From: Marinobacter sp. NP-4(2019) | GTDB lineage: Bacteria > Pseudomonadota > Gammaproteobacteria > Pseudomonadales > Oleiphilaceae | Reading direction: 5' to 3' | Assembly: GCF_003994855.1 (NCBI RefSeq) | Contig: NZ_CP034142.1 | Location: forward strand, 1,488,001 to 1,552,000 | Length of the DNA stretch: 64,000 nucleotides | Shown: positions 41,978-51,017 of the stretch, one piece after another | How the letters are laid out: every line of letters starts with the position of its first letter | Numbering within the stretch: the stretch's first letter is position 1 | Position numbers and translations under genes: made by a program | The notes under the pieces: generated by a model | Database searches by the model: none | The model's input: only the letters and a program-made list of their open reading frames with translations | Told to the model about the DNA's origin: nothing

Positions 41978-43620
41978 CGCTTGGGGGGCGTCTGACGAAT
42001 CATGACCTGGGCATCCCCTGAACCCGTTGGTGATTCTGTCAGTGGTTGCTCCAGCTCCAGGGGCGGCGAGAGGCCCGCCAGATGGTAAAGGCTGGACAGG
42101 TGGTGGCGGAACAGCGCATCGAACTGCAGTACCGGCAAACTGCTGTCTTCACCCGGCCACCAGAACCAGTCGGAACCCTCACACACCGCCAGCTGTTCCA
42201 GCACCTTTTGCTGACAGTCACTATCCAGGTCTGGCAGTACGCCGGACACGGCGCATCTGGCGGATTCCAGCAACTGCCAGGCATGACGCTTGGCTTCGTT
42301 GTTGTGCCATTTGTCGAAATTGCCATATACCCAGCTACCCGGGGTCAGCTGAGCCAATGGGTGGATGGGGACGCTGCTGTCCAGGGCGTCGGCAAAGGTG
42401 GTGAGGTCAATGTGGTGGTGGGCGGATAGGGCCTGATACAGGCCGTGAAGGAAGCTGTATCCATTCTCCGCGTAATGCTCCCAGGCATTCTCGCCGTCCA
42501 TCAAGATAGTTACGATGGCGATGGCGTCTTCCGGTAGGTGACTGTAGATCCGCTCCAGTCGGTGCACCAGGTCCCTCACTGCCAGATGGGAGCGCCAACG
42601 GGCGTACTCAAAGCCGATCAGGTCGGACAGCTCGGTATTGCGGAAGAAACAGCACAGCTGGCCGTGTTCGGGTCGGTAGATTGCTTGTGGATTGGCGTGG
42701 TCAGGCAGGCTTTGATGCAGAACCACATCGCTGCTGGCACACCAACTGAACCCGTACTCATCCAGCAGGTGGACAGTCGGCAGGCTGATACCACCTTCCG
42801 GTGGCCAGCAGCCCACCGGCTTGCCGTGGAAATGGTGCTGGAACCTTTCCCGTCCGCGAGCCAGATGCCAGCGGGCCCGTTCGCCATTGCCATTGTAAAG
42901 ACTGGCTAGTGGGCTGTCGGCCCTATCGGTAAATGCAGGAAGCAGGGGGTGGGCGTAAGGTGACATCGCCAGTTCAGCCTGGCCATGTTCAGCCAGCCGG
43001 CGATAAGCGGGGATGATGTCCTGCAACAAATCGCCGATGACCCCCAGCAGGTCGAGCCTGTCCTGGTGATTGTAGCCCTGCCCCTGGTCGATCAGTTTCT
43101 TGACCCGGGGGTTGGACTTACGAACGGTTTCCCCCAGCCAGACCAGGTGATACCAGGTCACCAGGTCACTGAAAAAACTGTGTTCCACATACCGCAGTAT
43201 GTCCCGGTGTTGCAGCAGGAAACGACCGGCGTGGACCAGTGAACGATAGCTTGGGAACCGGTCAATCTGGTGGGTCTCGTTGGCGTTCAGGCATTGCCGG
43301 ATCAGCTCGAGCTGGCGGTTGGTCGTGCCGTCTCCCGGCTCAGGGGCCGCCAGGCTTGCCAGTAGCGGGTCCCGCAGCCGGGCGCCGATGGTCAGGTGTT
43401 GACGTAGGTTGTGGGCGTAATCTTCCAGTTGGTCCAGCAGAACTGGTGTGAAATTGAATACGGCCCTGGCCTCCGGCACTTCCGCGAGAATGGTGGCCAT
43501 GTCGCAATAGTCCTTGATCCCGTGCAGGTAGGTCCACGGCAACAGGTAGTCGCCGCTGATGGCATCGCGGTACTGGGGCTGATGCATGTGCCAGCAGAGG
43601 ACGACCTTGAGTTCAGACAT
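41974..43620 (-). CDS. Glycoside hydrolase family 57 protein (alpha-amylase type)
   Basis: A 548-residue GH57 protein. Motif 1 is WHMHQPQYRD at the N-terminus. The likely nucleophile Glu lies in GCWPPEGGIS, and the acid/base Asp in ILMDGENAWEHY. It would cut or rearrange alpha-1,4-glucans in the cytoplasm, as no signal peptide is present. AGGGGAT precedes the ATG at 43620. It sits between glgC (17-base gap) and malQ (4-base overlap), so it is almost surely a glycogen-metabolism enzyme. Whether it is a hydrolase or a transferase cannot be told. Confidence 0.9.
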   Translation of the reverse strand: MSELKVVLCWHMHQPQYRDAISGDYLLPWTYLHGIKDYCDMATILAEVPEARAVFNFTPVLLDQLEDYAHNLRQHLTIGARLRDPLLASLAAPEPGDGTTNRQLELIRQCLNANETHQIDRFPSYRSLVHAGRFLLQHRDILRYVEHSFFSDLVTWYHLVWLGETVRKSNPRVKKLIDQGQGYNHQDRLDLLGVIGDLLQDIIPAYRRLAEHGQAELAMSPYAHPLLPAFTDRADSPLASLYNGNGERARWHLARGRERFQHHFHGKPVGCWPPEGGISLPTVHLLDEYGFSWCASSDVVLHQSLPDHANPQAIYRPEHGQLCCFFRNTELSDLIGFEYARWRSHLAVRDLVHRLERIYSHLPEDAIAIVTILMDGENAWEHYAENGYSFLHGLYQALSAHHHIDLTTFADALDSSVPIHPLAQLTPGSWVYGNFDKWHNNEAKRHAWQLLESARCAVSGVLPDLDSDCQQKVLEQLAVCEGSDWFWWPGEDSSLPVLQFDALFRHHLSSLYHLAGLSPPLELEQPLTESPTGSGDAQVMIRQTPPKR

Positions 43621-43637
43621 CGGGCATCCCCTTGAAT

Positions 43638-44960
43638 TCAGGCGTACTGCAGCTGCGGGACTTCATGGGCAAACATTTCCCGCGTCACCAGGGTGACGCC
43701 ATTGGGGGACACGTAATAGTGAGCCGGGTGGTAGTCCTTTAGCTGGAGGCCCATCAGGTCGCCCGGTACATGCACATTGGCACTGGGTGGTGCGATGTGT
43801 GTGCCATCGGGGATAACGCAATCCTGCTCGACGATCACCCGTTCCAGGGAACATTGCCGGCCGATGACGGCTCCGGGCAGGATCACGCTGGCATTCACCC
43901 TGGAGCCTTCCTGGATTTCCACATCCGGGAACAACAGGGAACGCTGGACCGCGGCGCCGCGGATGATGCAACCGGGCGACACCATCGACTCGATGGCAAT
44001 ACCCTGGGTGCCATCGGTCCCGGCGATGAACTTGGCTGGCGGCAACTGGTCCTGGCTGGTTCGGATTGGCCAGTTGCGGTCGTACAGGTCGAGGTCCGGT
44101 TGATCGCCCAACAGGTCCATGTTGGCTTGCCAGTAGGATTCAACGGTGCCGATATCGCGCCAGTAGGAGGGTGATCCGGTCTGTCTGTCGCGGAACGGAA
44201 AGGCTGAAATTTGATAGTCCCTGATCATCTTCGGAATCAGGTCCCGGCCGAAATCGTGACCCGAGGTCGGATCGAATGCATCCAGCAACAGCTGGTCACA
44301 CAGGAAATCGGTGTTGAACAGGTAAATGCCCATGGATACCAGCGCCTGGTTCCCGGCGCCGGGCAGGGCTGCTGGCCGTTCGGGTTTTTCCTGGAAGCTG
44401 TGTATGCGCCATTGCTCGTCAACGCCCATGACACCAAAACTCCTGGCCTCCTGCACCGGTACCTGGGTGCAGGCAATGGTCATGTCGGCGTCCCGCCGCA
44501 GGTGGTGGGAAATCATCTCCCGGTAGTCCATGGTGTAGATATGGTCGCCGGCGAGGATCAGGGTGTAGTCGGGCGAATGTCTGCGGAGGAGCGCCAGGTT
44601 CTGGTACACCGCATCCGCGGTGCCCCGGTATCCGTTGTCCCCTTGTCCGGTTTGGGCCGGTAGCAGCTCGAGGAATTCACCCAGTTCGCTGTGAAACAGG
44701 TTCCAGCCCTTATGGATGTGCTGGATCACCGACTGCGACTGGTACTGGGTCAGCACACCCACTCGCCTGATCTGCGAGTTCACGCAATTGGACAGGGTGA
44801 AGTCAATGTTCCGGAACCGTCCGCCAAATGGCACTGCCGGTTTGGCGCATCGCCGTGTCAGGTGTTGCATCCGGGTTCCCTGACCACCCGCCAGTATCAG
44901 CGCCAACACATTGCAGGGGCTGGCGGACGTCAGGTAATGCAGTGAGGATGGGCGGACCAT
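43638..44960 (-). CDS. glgC: Glucose-1-phosphate adenylyltransferase
   Basis: A 440-residue ADP-glucose pyrophosphorylase. The nucleotide loop is LILAGGQGTRM, followed by RCAKPAVPFGG; LAGDHIYTMDY is the catalytic Asp region, and SFQEKPERP binds glucose-1-phosphate. A C-terminal beta-helix (IIRGAAVQRSLLF, SLERVIVEQDCVIPDG) carries allosteric sites. It makes ADP-glucose for glycogen synthesis. AAAGGAGAT precedes the ATG. It is divergent from glgB across a shared palindromic Crp/Fnr-like site, with a matching -10 on its side. Confidence 0.96.
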   Translation of the reverse strand: MVRPSSLHYLTSASPCNVLALILAGGQGTRMQHLTRRCAKPAVPFGGRFRNIDFTLSNCVNSQIRRVGVLTQYQSQSVIQHIHKGWNLFHSELGEFLELLPAQTGQGDNGYRGTADAVYQNLALLRRHSPDYTLILAGDHIYTMDYREMISHHLRRDADMTIACTQVPVQEARSFGVMGVDEQWRIHSFQEKPERPAALPGAGNQALVSMGIYLFNTDFLCDQLLLDAFDPTSGHDFGRDLIPKMIRDYQISAFPFRDRQTGSPSYWRDIGTVESYWQANMDLLGDQPDLDLYDRNWPIRTSQDQLPPAKFIAGTDGTQGIAIESMVSPGCIIRGAAVQRSLLFPDVEIQEGSRVNASVILPGAVIGRQCSLERVIVEQDCVIPDGTHIAPPSANVHVPGDLMGLQLKDYHPAHYYVSPNGVTLVTREMFAHEVPQLQYA

Positions 44961-44996
44961 CTCGTAATCTCCTTTGATGATGGATAGCTATCAATC

Positions 44997-45038
44997 ACCA
45001 TAGGAGCTTGTCCCGGGCAGGTGTCTGACCTAGGTCAG
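44997..45038 (-). promoter_or_regulatory. Putative class II Crp/Fnr-type promoter of glgC
   Basis: The perfect palindrome CTGACCTAGGTCAG (45025-45038) is followed, on the minus strand, by exactly 22 bases and then TATGGT (45002-44997). The start would be near 44990, about 30 bases before the glgC ATG. The -10 is weak, as expected for an activator-dependent promoter. Confidence 0.6.
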
Positions 45039-45066
45039 CGAGTGAGTCGGTCGTATCGGTTATAGA
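45025..45066 (+). promoter_or_regulatory. Putative class II Crp/Fnr-type promoter of glgB
   Basis: The same palindrome CTGACCTAGGTCAG is followed on the plus strand by exactly 22 bases and then TATAGA (45061-45066). The start would be near 45073. The 5' leader contains an 8-base inverted repeat, GATGTAGG (45065-45072) with CCTACATC (45095-45102). The site could therefore drive glgC and glgB in both directions. Confidence 0.65.
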
Positions 45067-45123
45067 TGTAGGCAGCAAAATCGGGAATGAAGAACCTACA
45101 TCTGAATCTGGGACGAAGAACCT

Positions 45124-47352
45124 ATGCCTGCAGCCAAGACCAAGCAATCCATAAAGCCGGACGGGAAGACGCTGGACAGTGAGCTGACCCGGGAGCAGGT
45201 CAGGATCGTCACGGCCCGCCATCACGATCCCTTTGCCGTGCTGGGTTACTACCAGTCTGCCGAACAGTCGATCATCCGTGCCTTCGTACCGGCGGCTGCC
45301 AGGGTCGGTATCATCAGTGCAGAGGAGGAACTGTCGATGGAACGGCTGGGAACCACTGACCTGTTTCAATGGCAGGGTGCTCCCGATGTTGTGGTTCCGC
45401 CCTATCGGCTTTGCAGCTACGATCACCGGGGAGCTTACCGGGCCTGGTACGACCCTTATTCCTTTTCACCTCAAATCGCCGATTTCGACCTGCATCTGTT
45501 TCACCAGGGCCGACACCGGCATGCTTACCGCTTTCTGGGTGCCAATGCGCGTACGGTCAATGGTATTGACGGTATGTTGTTTGCGACCTGGGCGCCGAAC
45601 GCGGAACGGGTCAGCGTGGTGGGAGATTTCAATCACTGGGATGGTCGTTGTCATCCCATGCGATGCCGCGGTGACAGTGGGATCTGGGAGCTGTTTATTC
45701 CCGGGCTTGGTGCCGGGGAGTTATACAAGTATGAGCTTGTCAGCCGTCAGGGTGGCAACTGCCTGTTACGGGCGGACCCATACGGCAGGCGCTGCCAGGC
45801 AGCGCCGGAAACGGCTTCGGTGACGACGGCTGTCTCCAGCTACCAATGGCGGGACCAGTCATGGCTGCATGCCCGGCAGGGTACCCACTGGCAGGCCGAA
45901 CCGGTCAGTATCTACGAGGTGCATCCGGGGTCCTGGCGCCGCAAGCCCGATGGCCGCTATCTCGGTTATCGGGAACTCGCCGATCAACTGGCCCCTTACG
46001 TCCGGTCCCTGGGATTTTCCCACATTGAATTAATGCCGGTGACCGAACATCCTTTCGACGGTTCCTGGGGCTACCAATCCCTGGGATATTTTGCGCCAAC
46101 CGGGCGTTTCGGTGATGCCGATGACCTGCGTTACCTGATCGACTGCTGCCACCAGCATGGCCTGGGAGTGATCCTGGACTGGGTGCCCGCTCACTTCCCG
46201 CGGGATGAGCATGGCCTGGCGCGGTTTGACGGCAGCCCGCTGTACGAACACGACGATCCGCGCCGTGGTGAACATCCCGACTGGGACACCCTGATCTTCA
46301 ACTACGGTCGCAACGAGGTGCGGAACTTCCTGGTGGCCAGCGCCATGTACTGGCTGGAGGAGTTCCATTTTGATGGCCTGCGGGTTGACGCCGTCTCCTC
46401 GATGCTTTACCTGGACTATAGTCGTGAGGACGGGAACTGGCTGCCCAACATTCATGGCGGGCGGGAGAACCTTGAGGCGATTGCCTTCCTGCAGGAACTG
46501 AATTCGGTTCTGCACGAGGAACACCCCGGTACACTGGTGCTGGCGGAAGAGTCCACGGCCTGGCCCAGTATCACACAACCGGTCCATCTGGGTGGGTTGG
46601 GTTTCAGCATGAAATGGAACATGGGCTGGATGAACGACACCCTGTCCTATATGCGCAGGGACCCGGTGCACCGCAGTTTCCATCATGACCAGCTGACCTT
46701 CTCGATGGTCTACGCCTTTGCCGAACGGTTTGTCCTGCCCCTGTCCCACGATGAGGTGGTCCATGGCAAGGGATCGCTTCTGGCCAAGATGCCAGGGGAC
46801 GACTGGCAACGGTTTGCCAACCTTCGCCTGCTACTGACCTACCAGTTCACCCATCCTGGCAAGAAGCTCCTGTTCATGGGTAGTGAGCTGGCATCCTGGA
46901 ATGAGTGGGACCATGACCGCGAACTGGACTGGTACCTGCTGGAGGTCCCTGCCCATGCCGGGATAAAACAGCTGGTAACCGACCTCAATGGCACCTACCG
47001 GCACCATCCCGCCCTGCACCGGTATGACGCCGATTGGCGTGGGTTCCAGTGGATCGATTGTCATGACCACGAGCAGTCTGTCCTCAGCTTCCTGCGGCGG
47101 TGTGATGGCGAAACGATCGTCGTCGTCCTTAACTTTACCCCGGTGGTGCACCACAACTATCGGATAGGAGTACCCCATGCGGGTTTCTACCGGGAAGCAT
47201 TCAACTCGGATGCCGCTTGTTATGGCGGGAGTAACGTCGGCAATCGGGGCGGAGTGGAAGCGGATCCCCTTCCATGGATGGCATGGGAAAACTCATTGAA
47301 CCTGACGTTACCACCACTGGCCGGACTGGTTTTCACGTTGCCAAGTGCCTGA
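45124..47352 (+). CDS. glgB: 1,4-alpha-glucan branching enzyme
   Basis: A 742-residue GH13 branching enzyme with the usual plan: N1 domain, CBM48 (ATWAPNAERVSVVGDFNHWDG), the GH13 barrel and a C-terminal beta domain. Catalytic residues are Asp in DGLRVDAVSSM, Glu in LVLAEEST and Asp in LPLSHDEVVHGK. It forms the alpha-1,6 branches of glycogen. GGGACGAAG lies upstream of the ATG. It is first in the glgB-(small gene)-glgA unit and divergent from glgC. Confidence 0.97.
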   Translation: MPAAKTKQSIKPDGKTLDSELTREQVRIVTARHHDPFAVLGYYQSAEQSIIRAFVPAAARVGIISAEEELSMERLGTTDLFQWQGAPDVVVPPYRLCSYDHRGAYRAWYDPYSFSPQIADFDLHLFHQGRHRHAYRFLGANARTVNGIDGMLFATWAPNAERVSVVGDFNHWDGRCHPMRCRGDSGIWELFIPGLGAGELYKYELVSRQGGNCLLRADPYGRRCQAAPETASVTTAVSSYQWRDQSWLHARQGTHWQAEPVSIYEVHPGSWRRKPDGRYLGYRELADQLAPYVRSLGFSHIELMPVTEHPFDGSWGYQSLGYFAPTGRFGDADDLRYLIDCCHQHGLGVILDWVPAHFPRDEHGLARFDGSPLYEHDDPRRGEHPDWDTLIFNYGRNEVRNFLVASAMYWLEEFHFDGLRVDAVSSMLYLDYSREDGNWLPNIHGGRENLEAIAFLQELNSVLHEEHPGTLVLAEESTAWPSITQPVHLGGLGFSMKWNMGWMNDTLSYMRRDPVHRSFHHDQLTFSMVYAFAERFVLPLSHDEVVHGKGSLLAKMPGDDWQRFANLRLLLTYQFTHPGKKLLFMGSELASWNEWDHDRELDWYLLEVPAHAGIKQLVTDLNGTYRHHPALHRYDADWRGFQWIDCHDHEQSVLSFLRRCDGETIVVVLNFTPVVHHNYRIGVPHAGFYREAFNSDAACYGGSNVGNRGGVEADPLPWMAWENSLNLTLPPLAGLVFTLPSA

Positions 47353-47378
47353 TGTGTGGTTCCCCGCAAGGGTGTGTT

Positions 47379-47534
47379 ATGAGCCGTTTTGCGAATAGTC
47401 GAAATGCAGGCGTTGGGAGTGCGAAAACCAGTCTGGCCAGTGGCGGTAACATCAGGCTTGAACTGGAAATAATGGAAGGCATGCTGCAGCGTTGGGAACC
47501 GGTGGCACGGTATTTCTACCGGAGACTGTCATGA
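47379..47534 (+). CDS. Small hypothetical protein translationally coupled to glgA
   Basis: A 51-residue open frame (MSRFANSRNAGVGSAKTS onward, ending VARYFYRRLS) that I do not recognise. It has a good ribosome binding site (AAGGG, about 6 bases from the ATG). Its TGA overlaps the glgA ATG as ATGA, which favours a real coupled gene. The first half is Ser/Gly/Asn rich; the second (LELEIMEGMLQRWEPVARY) looks like one amphipathic helix. It may help bind GlgA or glycogen, or be only a leader that opens the glgA start. Confidence 0.5.
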   Translation: MSRFANSRNAGVGSAKTSLASGGNIRLELEIMEGMLQRWEPVARYFYRRLS

Positions 47535-49017
47535 GGCCGAATGTTCTGTTCGCCACCAGCGAAGCCTTCCCCCTCGCCAAGACCGGGGGACTCGGCGATG
47601 TCAGCGCCAGTCTTCCCAGTGCGTTGCACCACCTGGGAGTGAATGTACGGCTGGTACTGCCGGCCTACCGGTCGGCGGTCCAGCGGTTGGGGGCCTGTTG
47701 GGGGTAAGTGACTTCAGTTTGCCGGGGTCGGGGGAGTCGGTACGAATCATCGAAGGGGTGCTTCCGGGTACCGATGTTCCTGTCTGGTTGGTTGATATGC
47801 CCAGGTGGTTTGAGCGCAACGGTGGCCCCTACCTGTCGGAGAAAAACCAGGATTGGCCGGACAATGCCCAGCGCTTCGCTGCCTTTGCCCGGGCCGTGGT
47901 GGAACTGGCCTGCGGCCGCGGCGGCATTGCCTGGAGCCCGGATGTGGTGCATTGCAACGATTGGCAAACCGGGCTGGTTCCGGCGTTGCTCCAGTACGAG
48001 CCGTCGCCCCCGGCAACGGTGTTCACTGTTCACAACCTGGCCTATCAGGGACTGTTTCCCCACGATACCTTCCATGAGCTGGCGTTGCCGCCGTTGCTGT
48101 GGGGGTTGGACGGCCTCGAATTCTACGGCCAGCTATCGTTCATTAAGGGCGGGCTGGTATTCGGCGATCGCCTGACCACGGTCAGTCCCACCTATGCCCG
48201 GGAGATCCTGGAGCCTGAGCAGGGCGGCGGCCTGGATGGACTCCTGCGTCATCGCTCGGGACGGCTTGCGGGAATCCTGAACGGGGCGGATTACACGCTC
48301 TGGAATCCGGCCACGGATGTCTGTCTCGACCATCATTTCAGTTCCCGCAGTCTGGCCGGAAAGGCCATGACAAAACGTCAGCTGCAGCGGCAAATCGGTC
48401 TGTCCCAGAGCAATGAGCCCCTGCTGGGTCTGGTCGGCCGACTGGTGGAACAGAAGGGGCTGGAGCTGTTGATTGACGTCCTGCCACAGTTACTCCGGCG
48501 GTCCCTGCAACTGGTAATCCTGGGCAAGGGGGAAGCCCGGTTTGAGCGGGTCCTGCAACAGGCAGCAGCCAGTCATCCGCGCCAGTTGGCGTTTGTTTCC
48601 GGTTACGATGAACGCCTGGCCCATCGTATCGAAGCGGGTGCCGACATGTTCCTGATGCCCTCGCTGTATGAACCCTGCGGACTGAATCAGATCTACAGCC
48701 TGCGCTACGGTACCATTCCCATCGTCCATGGTGTGGGTGGCCTGGCGGATACCGTGGTGGATGCCAGCCTGGCCAACCTGAAGGCCGGAACCGCAACCGG
48801 CCTGGTGTTTGCTGAACCGACGCCAGTGGCACTGATAACGGCGGTGGATCGGGCCCTGGGGTTGTATGGGCAGCCAAACGTGTGGGCAGGAATGATCGAG
48901 AACGCCATGGCCCAGGATTTCAGTTGGACGAAAAGTGCCCAGGGATACCTTGATGTCTACCAGTCAGCACTGGCGGACCGGGCTGGATCATCTAGGCCCG
49001 TTTCAGTAAGCGCCTGA
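47531..49017 (+). pseudogene. glgA: Glycogen synthase, interrupted by a frameshift
   Basis: A GT5 glycogen/starch synthase split into two frames. The first part (47531-47707) opens MRPNVLFATSEAFPLAKTGGLGDVSASLP with the ADP-glucose motif KTGGLGDV and stops at TAA 47705-47707. The second part continues in the next frame from about 47698 (GVSDFSLPGSGESVRIIEG) to 49017, with GLVGRLVEQKGLELL and PSLYEPCGLNQIYSLRYG intact. Adding one G to either G5 run, 47689-47693 or 47700-47704, restores one frame of about 495 residues; the first gives the more family-like RLGGLLGVSDFSLPG. GGAGA precedes the ATG. It may be a sequencing error or a true lesion that would stop glycogen synthesis. Confidence 0.88.
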
Positions 49018-50713
49018 GGTCGGTCAGAGAAAGGCAGTTAATGACGTCCCTGGGTTCCAGCCAGCCTCGCCGGGCCTGCCCAAGGCAGAAGTGCATGTAA
49101 TCCAGTTGTTCGGTGGAATGGGCATCGCTGCCAAGCGCGAGCCTGACACCGAGCTCTTTCGCCATCCGGCAGTAGGTGTCGGTCAGGTCAAGGCGCTTGG
49201 GCTGGCCGTTCACTTCCAGGAAACAGCCCCGGTCCCTGGCGGCGGTCATCAGCCGTTCCATATTGAGCCGGATGGGCTCGCGTTCACCGATCAAGCGGCC
49301 CGAGGGGTGGCCGAGGATGTTGAAAGCAGGGTGATCCATTGCCCGGATGATGCGATCGGTCTGCTGCTCCACGGGCAAATCGAACTTGAAGTGGATGGAA
49401 CAGACGGTCAGGTCCAGTCGCTCCAGGATGTCATCGGACAGATCCAGGGAACCGTCCTCCAGGATGTCCACCTCTGAGGATTTCAGTAGCTGGAATCCCT
49501 GGAACTCCTCATTGAGCCGGTCAATCTCGTCCAGTTGCCGTGCCAGCCGCTTGGCATCAAGGCCGTGGGCAATTCGCAGCCGTGAACTGTGATCGGTGAT
49601 GGCAAGGTAGCGATAGCCAAGGGCCTTGGCGGCGAGGGCCATTTCACGCAGGCTATTGTGACCATCCGACGCCTTGCTATGGCAGTGGAGGTCGCCAAGT
49701 ATCTGGTCCTGTTTTACTAACCGTGGCAGGGCCTTGCGTTGTGCCGCCTCTATCTCACCCCGGTTCTCCCGCAGTTCAGGCTCGATATACGGCAGCCCCA
49801 CCGCCTTGAAAACCTGTTCCTCCGTCTCGCCCGCGATCCGCTTCTCGCCTTTGAACACACCGTATTCGTTGATTTTCAGGCCCATGCGGATGGCTCGCCT
49901 GCGGATGGCGATGTTATGGGCTCTGGAGCCGGTGAAGTAGTGCAGGCCGGAACCATAGTTCTCATCGGCCAGTACCCGGAGATCCACCTGCAACCCGGAA
50001 TGCAGGATCACGGTCGACCGGGTCGTGCCCCTGGAGACCACTTCCAGGACTTCTGGATCGCTGGTGAAGCGATCCATGAACGGCGATCCGGCCTGGCAGG
50101 TGACCAGGATGTCCAAATCACCCACCGTTTCCCGGCGGCGGCGATAGCTTCCGGCGATGGTGGCGCGGGTGACCCCCGGCATGCCCAGGATACGATCGAG
50201 CAGGCGCCGGCCGACTTGCTCGGCAACGTCGAGATAGACGCGATGCTCCTCACCGGCGTGGGCCGCAATGGCTTCCAGGATACGGGCCTCGGTCTGTTCG
50301 CCGAATCCAGGCAGGATATGGATCTTGCCAGCCTGCGCCGCCTTGCGCAGGTCGTCCTCGGACTTTATGTTCAGCTCCTGGAACAGCCTTTTGACCCGCT
50401 TTGGCCCCAGCCCCGGTAACCTGGTCAGTTGCAGCAGGGCCAGAGGAACATTCCGGGTCTCGTTTTCCAGGGCCTGCAGGTTGCCGGTGTGGACGATTTC
50501 CACGATCTTCCGGGCCAGATCCTTGCCGATGGTGGGAAGTTCGCTCAGGTCTGCCCCCTGCTCAACCAGTTCCGACAGCTCCTGGGGCAATTGTCGGATG
50601 GTCCGGGCGGCATTGCGATAGGCCCGGATCCGGAACGGATTGGCGTCTTCGATCTCCAGGATATTGGCTAATTGGTCGAACAGGGCTGCGATGTCTTCGT
50701 TATGGGTAATCAT
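48992..50713 (-). CDS. polX: PolX: family X DNA polymerase fused to a PHP domain
   Basis: A 573-residue protein. Helix-hairpin-helix repeats fill about 1-150 (FRIRAYRNAARTIRQLP, LPGLGPKRVKRLF). The polymerase palm carries AGSYRRRRETVGDLDILV with the metal-binding Asp pair. A C-terminal PHP phosphoesterase domain follows from about 335 (DLHCHSKASDGHNS, ITDHSSRLRI, SSEVDILEDGS, LGSDAHSTEQL). PolX does gap filling and 3'-end processing in base excision repair. The ATG at 50713 replaces a TTG three codons earlier. It overlaps the convergent glgA end by 26 bases. A Crp/Fnr-like site with -10 lies upstream. Confidence 0.9.
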   Translation of the reverse strand: MITHNEDIAALFDQLANILEIEDANPFRIRAYRNAARTIRQLPQELSELVEQGADLSELPTIGKDLARKIVEIVHTGNLQALENETRNVPLALLQLTRLPGLGPKRVKRLFQELNIKSEDDLRKAAQAGKIHILPGFGEQTEARILEAIAAHAGEEHRVYLDVAEQVGRRLLDRILGMPGVTRATIAGSYRRRRETVGDLDILVTCQAGSPFMDRFTSDPEVLEVVSRGTTRSTVILHSGLQVDLRVLADENYGSGLHYFTGSRAHNIAIRRRAIRMGLKINEYGVFKGEKRIAGETEEQVFKAVGLPYIEPELRENRGEIEAAQRKALPRLVKQDQILGDLHCHSKASDGHNSLREMALAAKALGYRYLAITDHSSRLRIAHGLDAKRLARQLDEIDRLNEEFQGFQLLKSSEVDILEDGSLDLSDDILERLDLTVCSIHFKFDLPVEQQTDRIIRAMDHPAFNILGHPSGRLIGEREPIRLNMERLMTAARDRGCFLEVNGQPKRLDLTDTYCRMAKELGVRLALGSDAHSTEQLDYMHFCLGQARRGWLEPRDVINCLSLTDLRRLLKRA

Positions 50714-50755
50714 CACTTTCAACCCACTTTGCTTCTGTGGCGCCGATATTGTGTC

Positions 50756-50796
50756 AGTCTAGAAGACAGGTGGTGGCGGGGGGTGATTTAGATCAG
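50756..50796 (-). promoter_or_regulatory. Putative class II Crp/Fnr-type promoter of polX
   Basis: GTGATTTAGATCAG (50783-50796) matches the island motif core TGAY-N4-RTCA. On the minus strand TAGACT (50761-50756) begins 22 bases beyond the palindrome. The start would be near 50749, giving a 36-base leader. Weaker palindrome than at glgC/glgB. Confidence 0.5.
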
Positions 50797-50917
50797 GCAA
50801 ATACCACCACCCTGGGGCAGCGGAAAGCGTTGTGGTAGGCGGTCAGGTTATGCTCCTGGGCAATCCCGGCTCCGGGCTTGGCGATCTGTCATGGAAGCCT
50901 GAGTTGTCCGGACCTGA

Positions 50918-50959
50918 CTGATCAAGGTCAGCCAGGCTGGCAATTCACGGGGATATCCT
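50918..50959 (+). promoter_or_regulatory. Putative class II Crp/Fnr-type promoter of lon
   Basis: CTGATCAAGGTCAG (50918-50931) fits the island motif. Exactly 22 bases later TATCCT (50954-50959) forms a weak -10. The start would be near 50966, about 52 bases before the lon ATG. The polX site lies 122 bases upstream, so the two divergent promoters in this 304-base gap are separate. Confidence 0.55.
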
Positions 50960-51017
50960 TGCAGTAAGTGCACAGGTTTGCAGCAGGTGCAAAGGCTCGT
51001 CACGGGGGTGAACAGCG

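Noticed and set aside
47689..47707. Programmed -1 frameshift in glgA
   Set aside because: The sequence is not a canonical X-XXY-YYZ slippery site and no downstream stimulator was seen; glycogen synthases are not known to use it. A base loss in a G-run is simpler.
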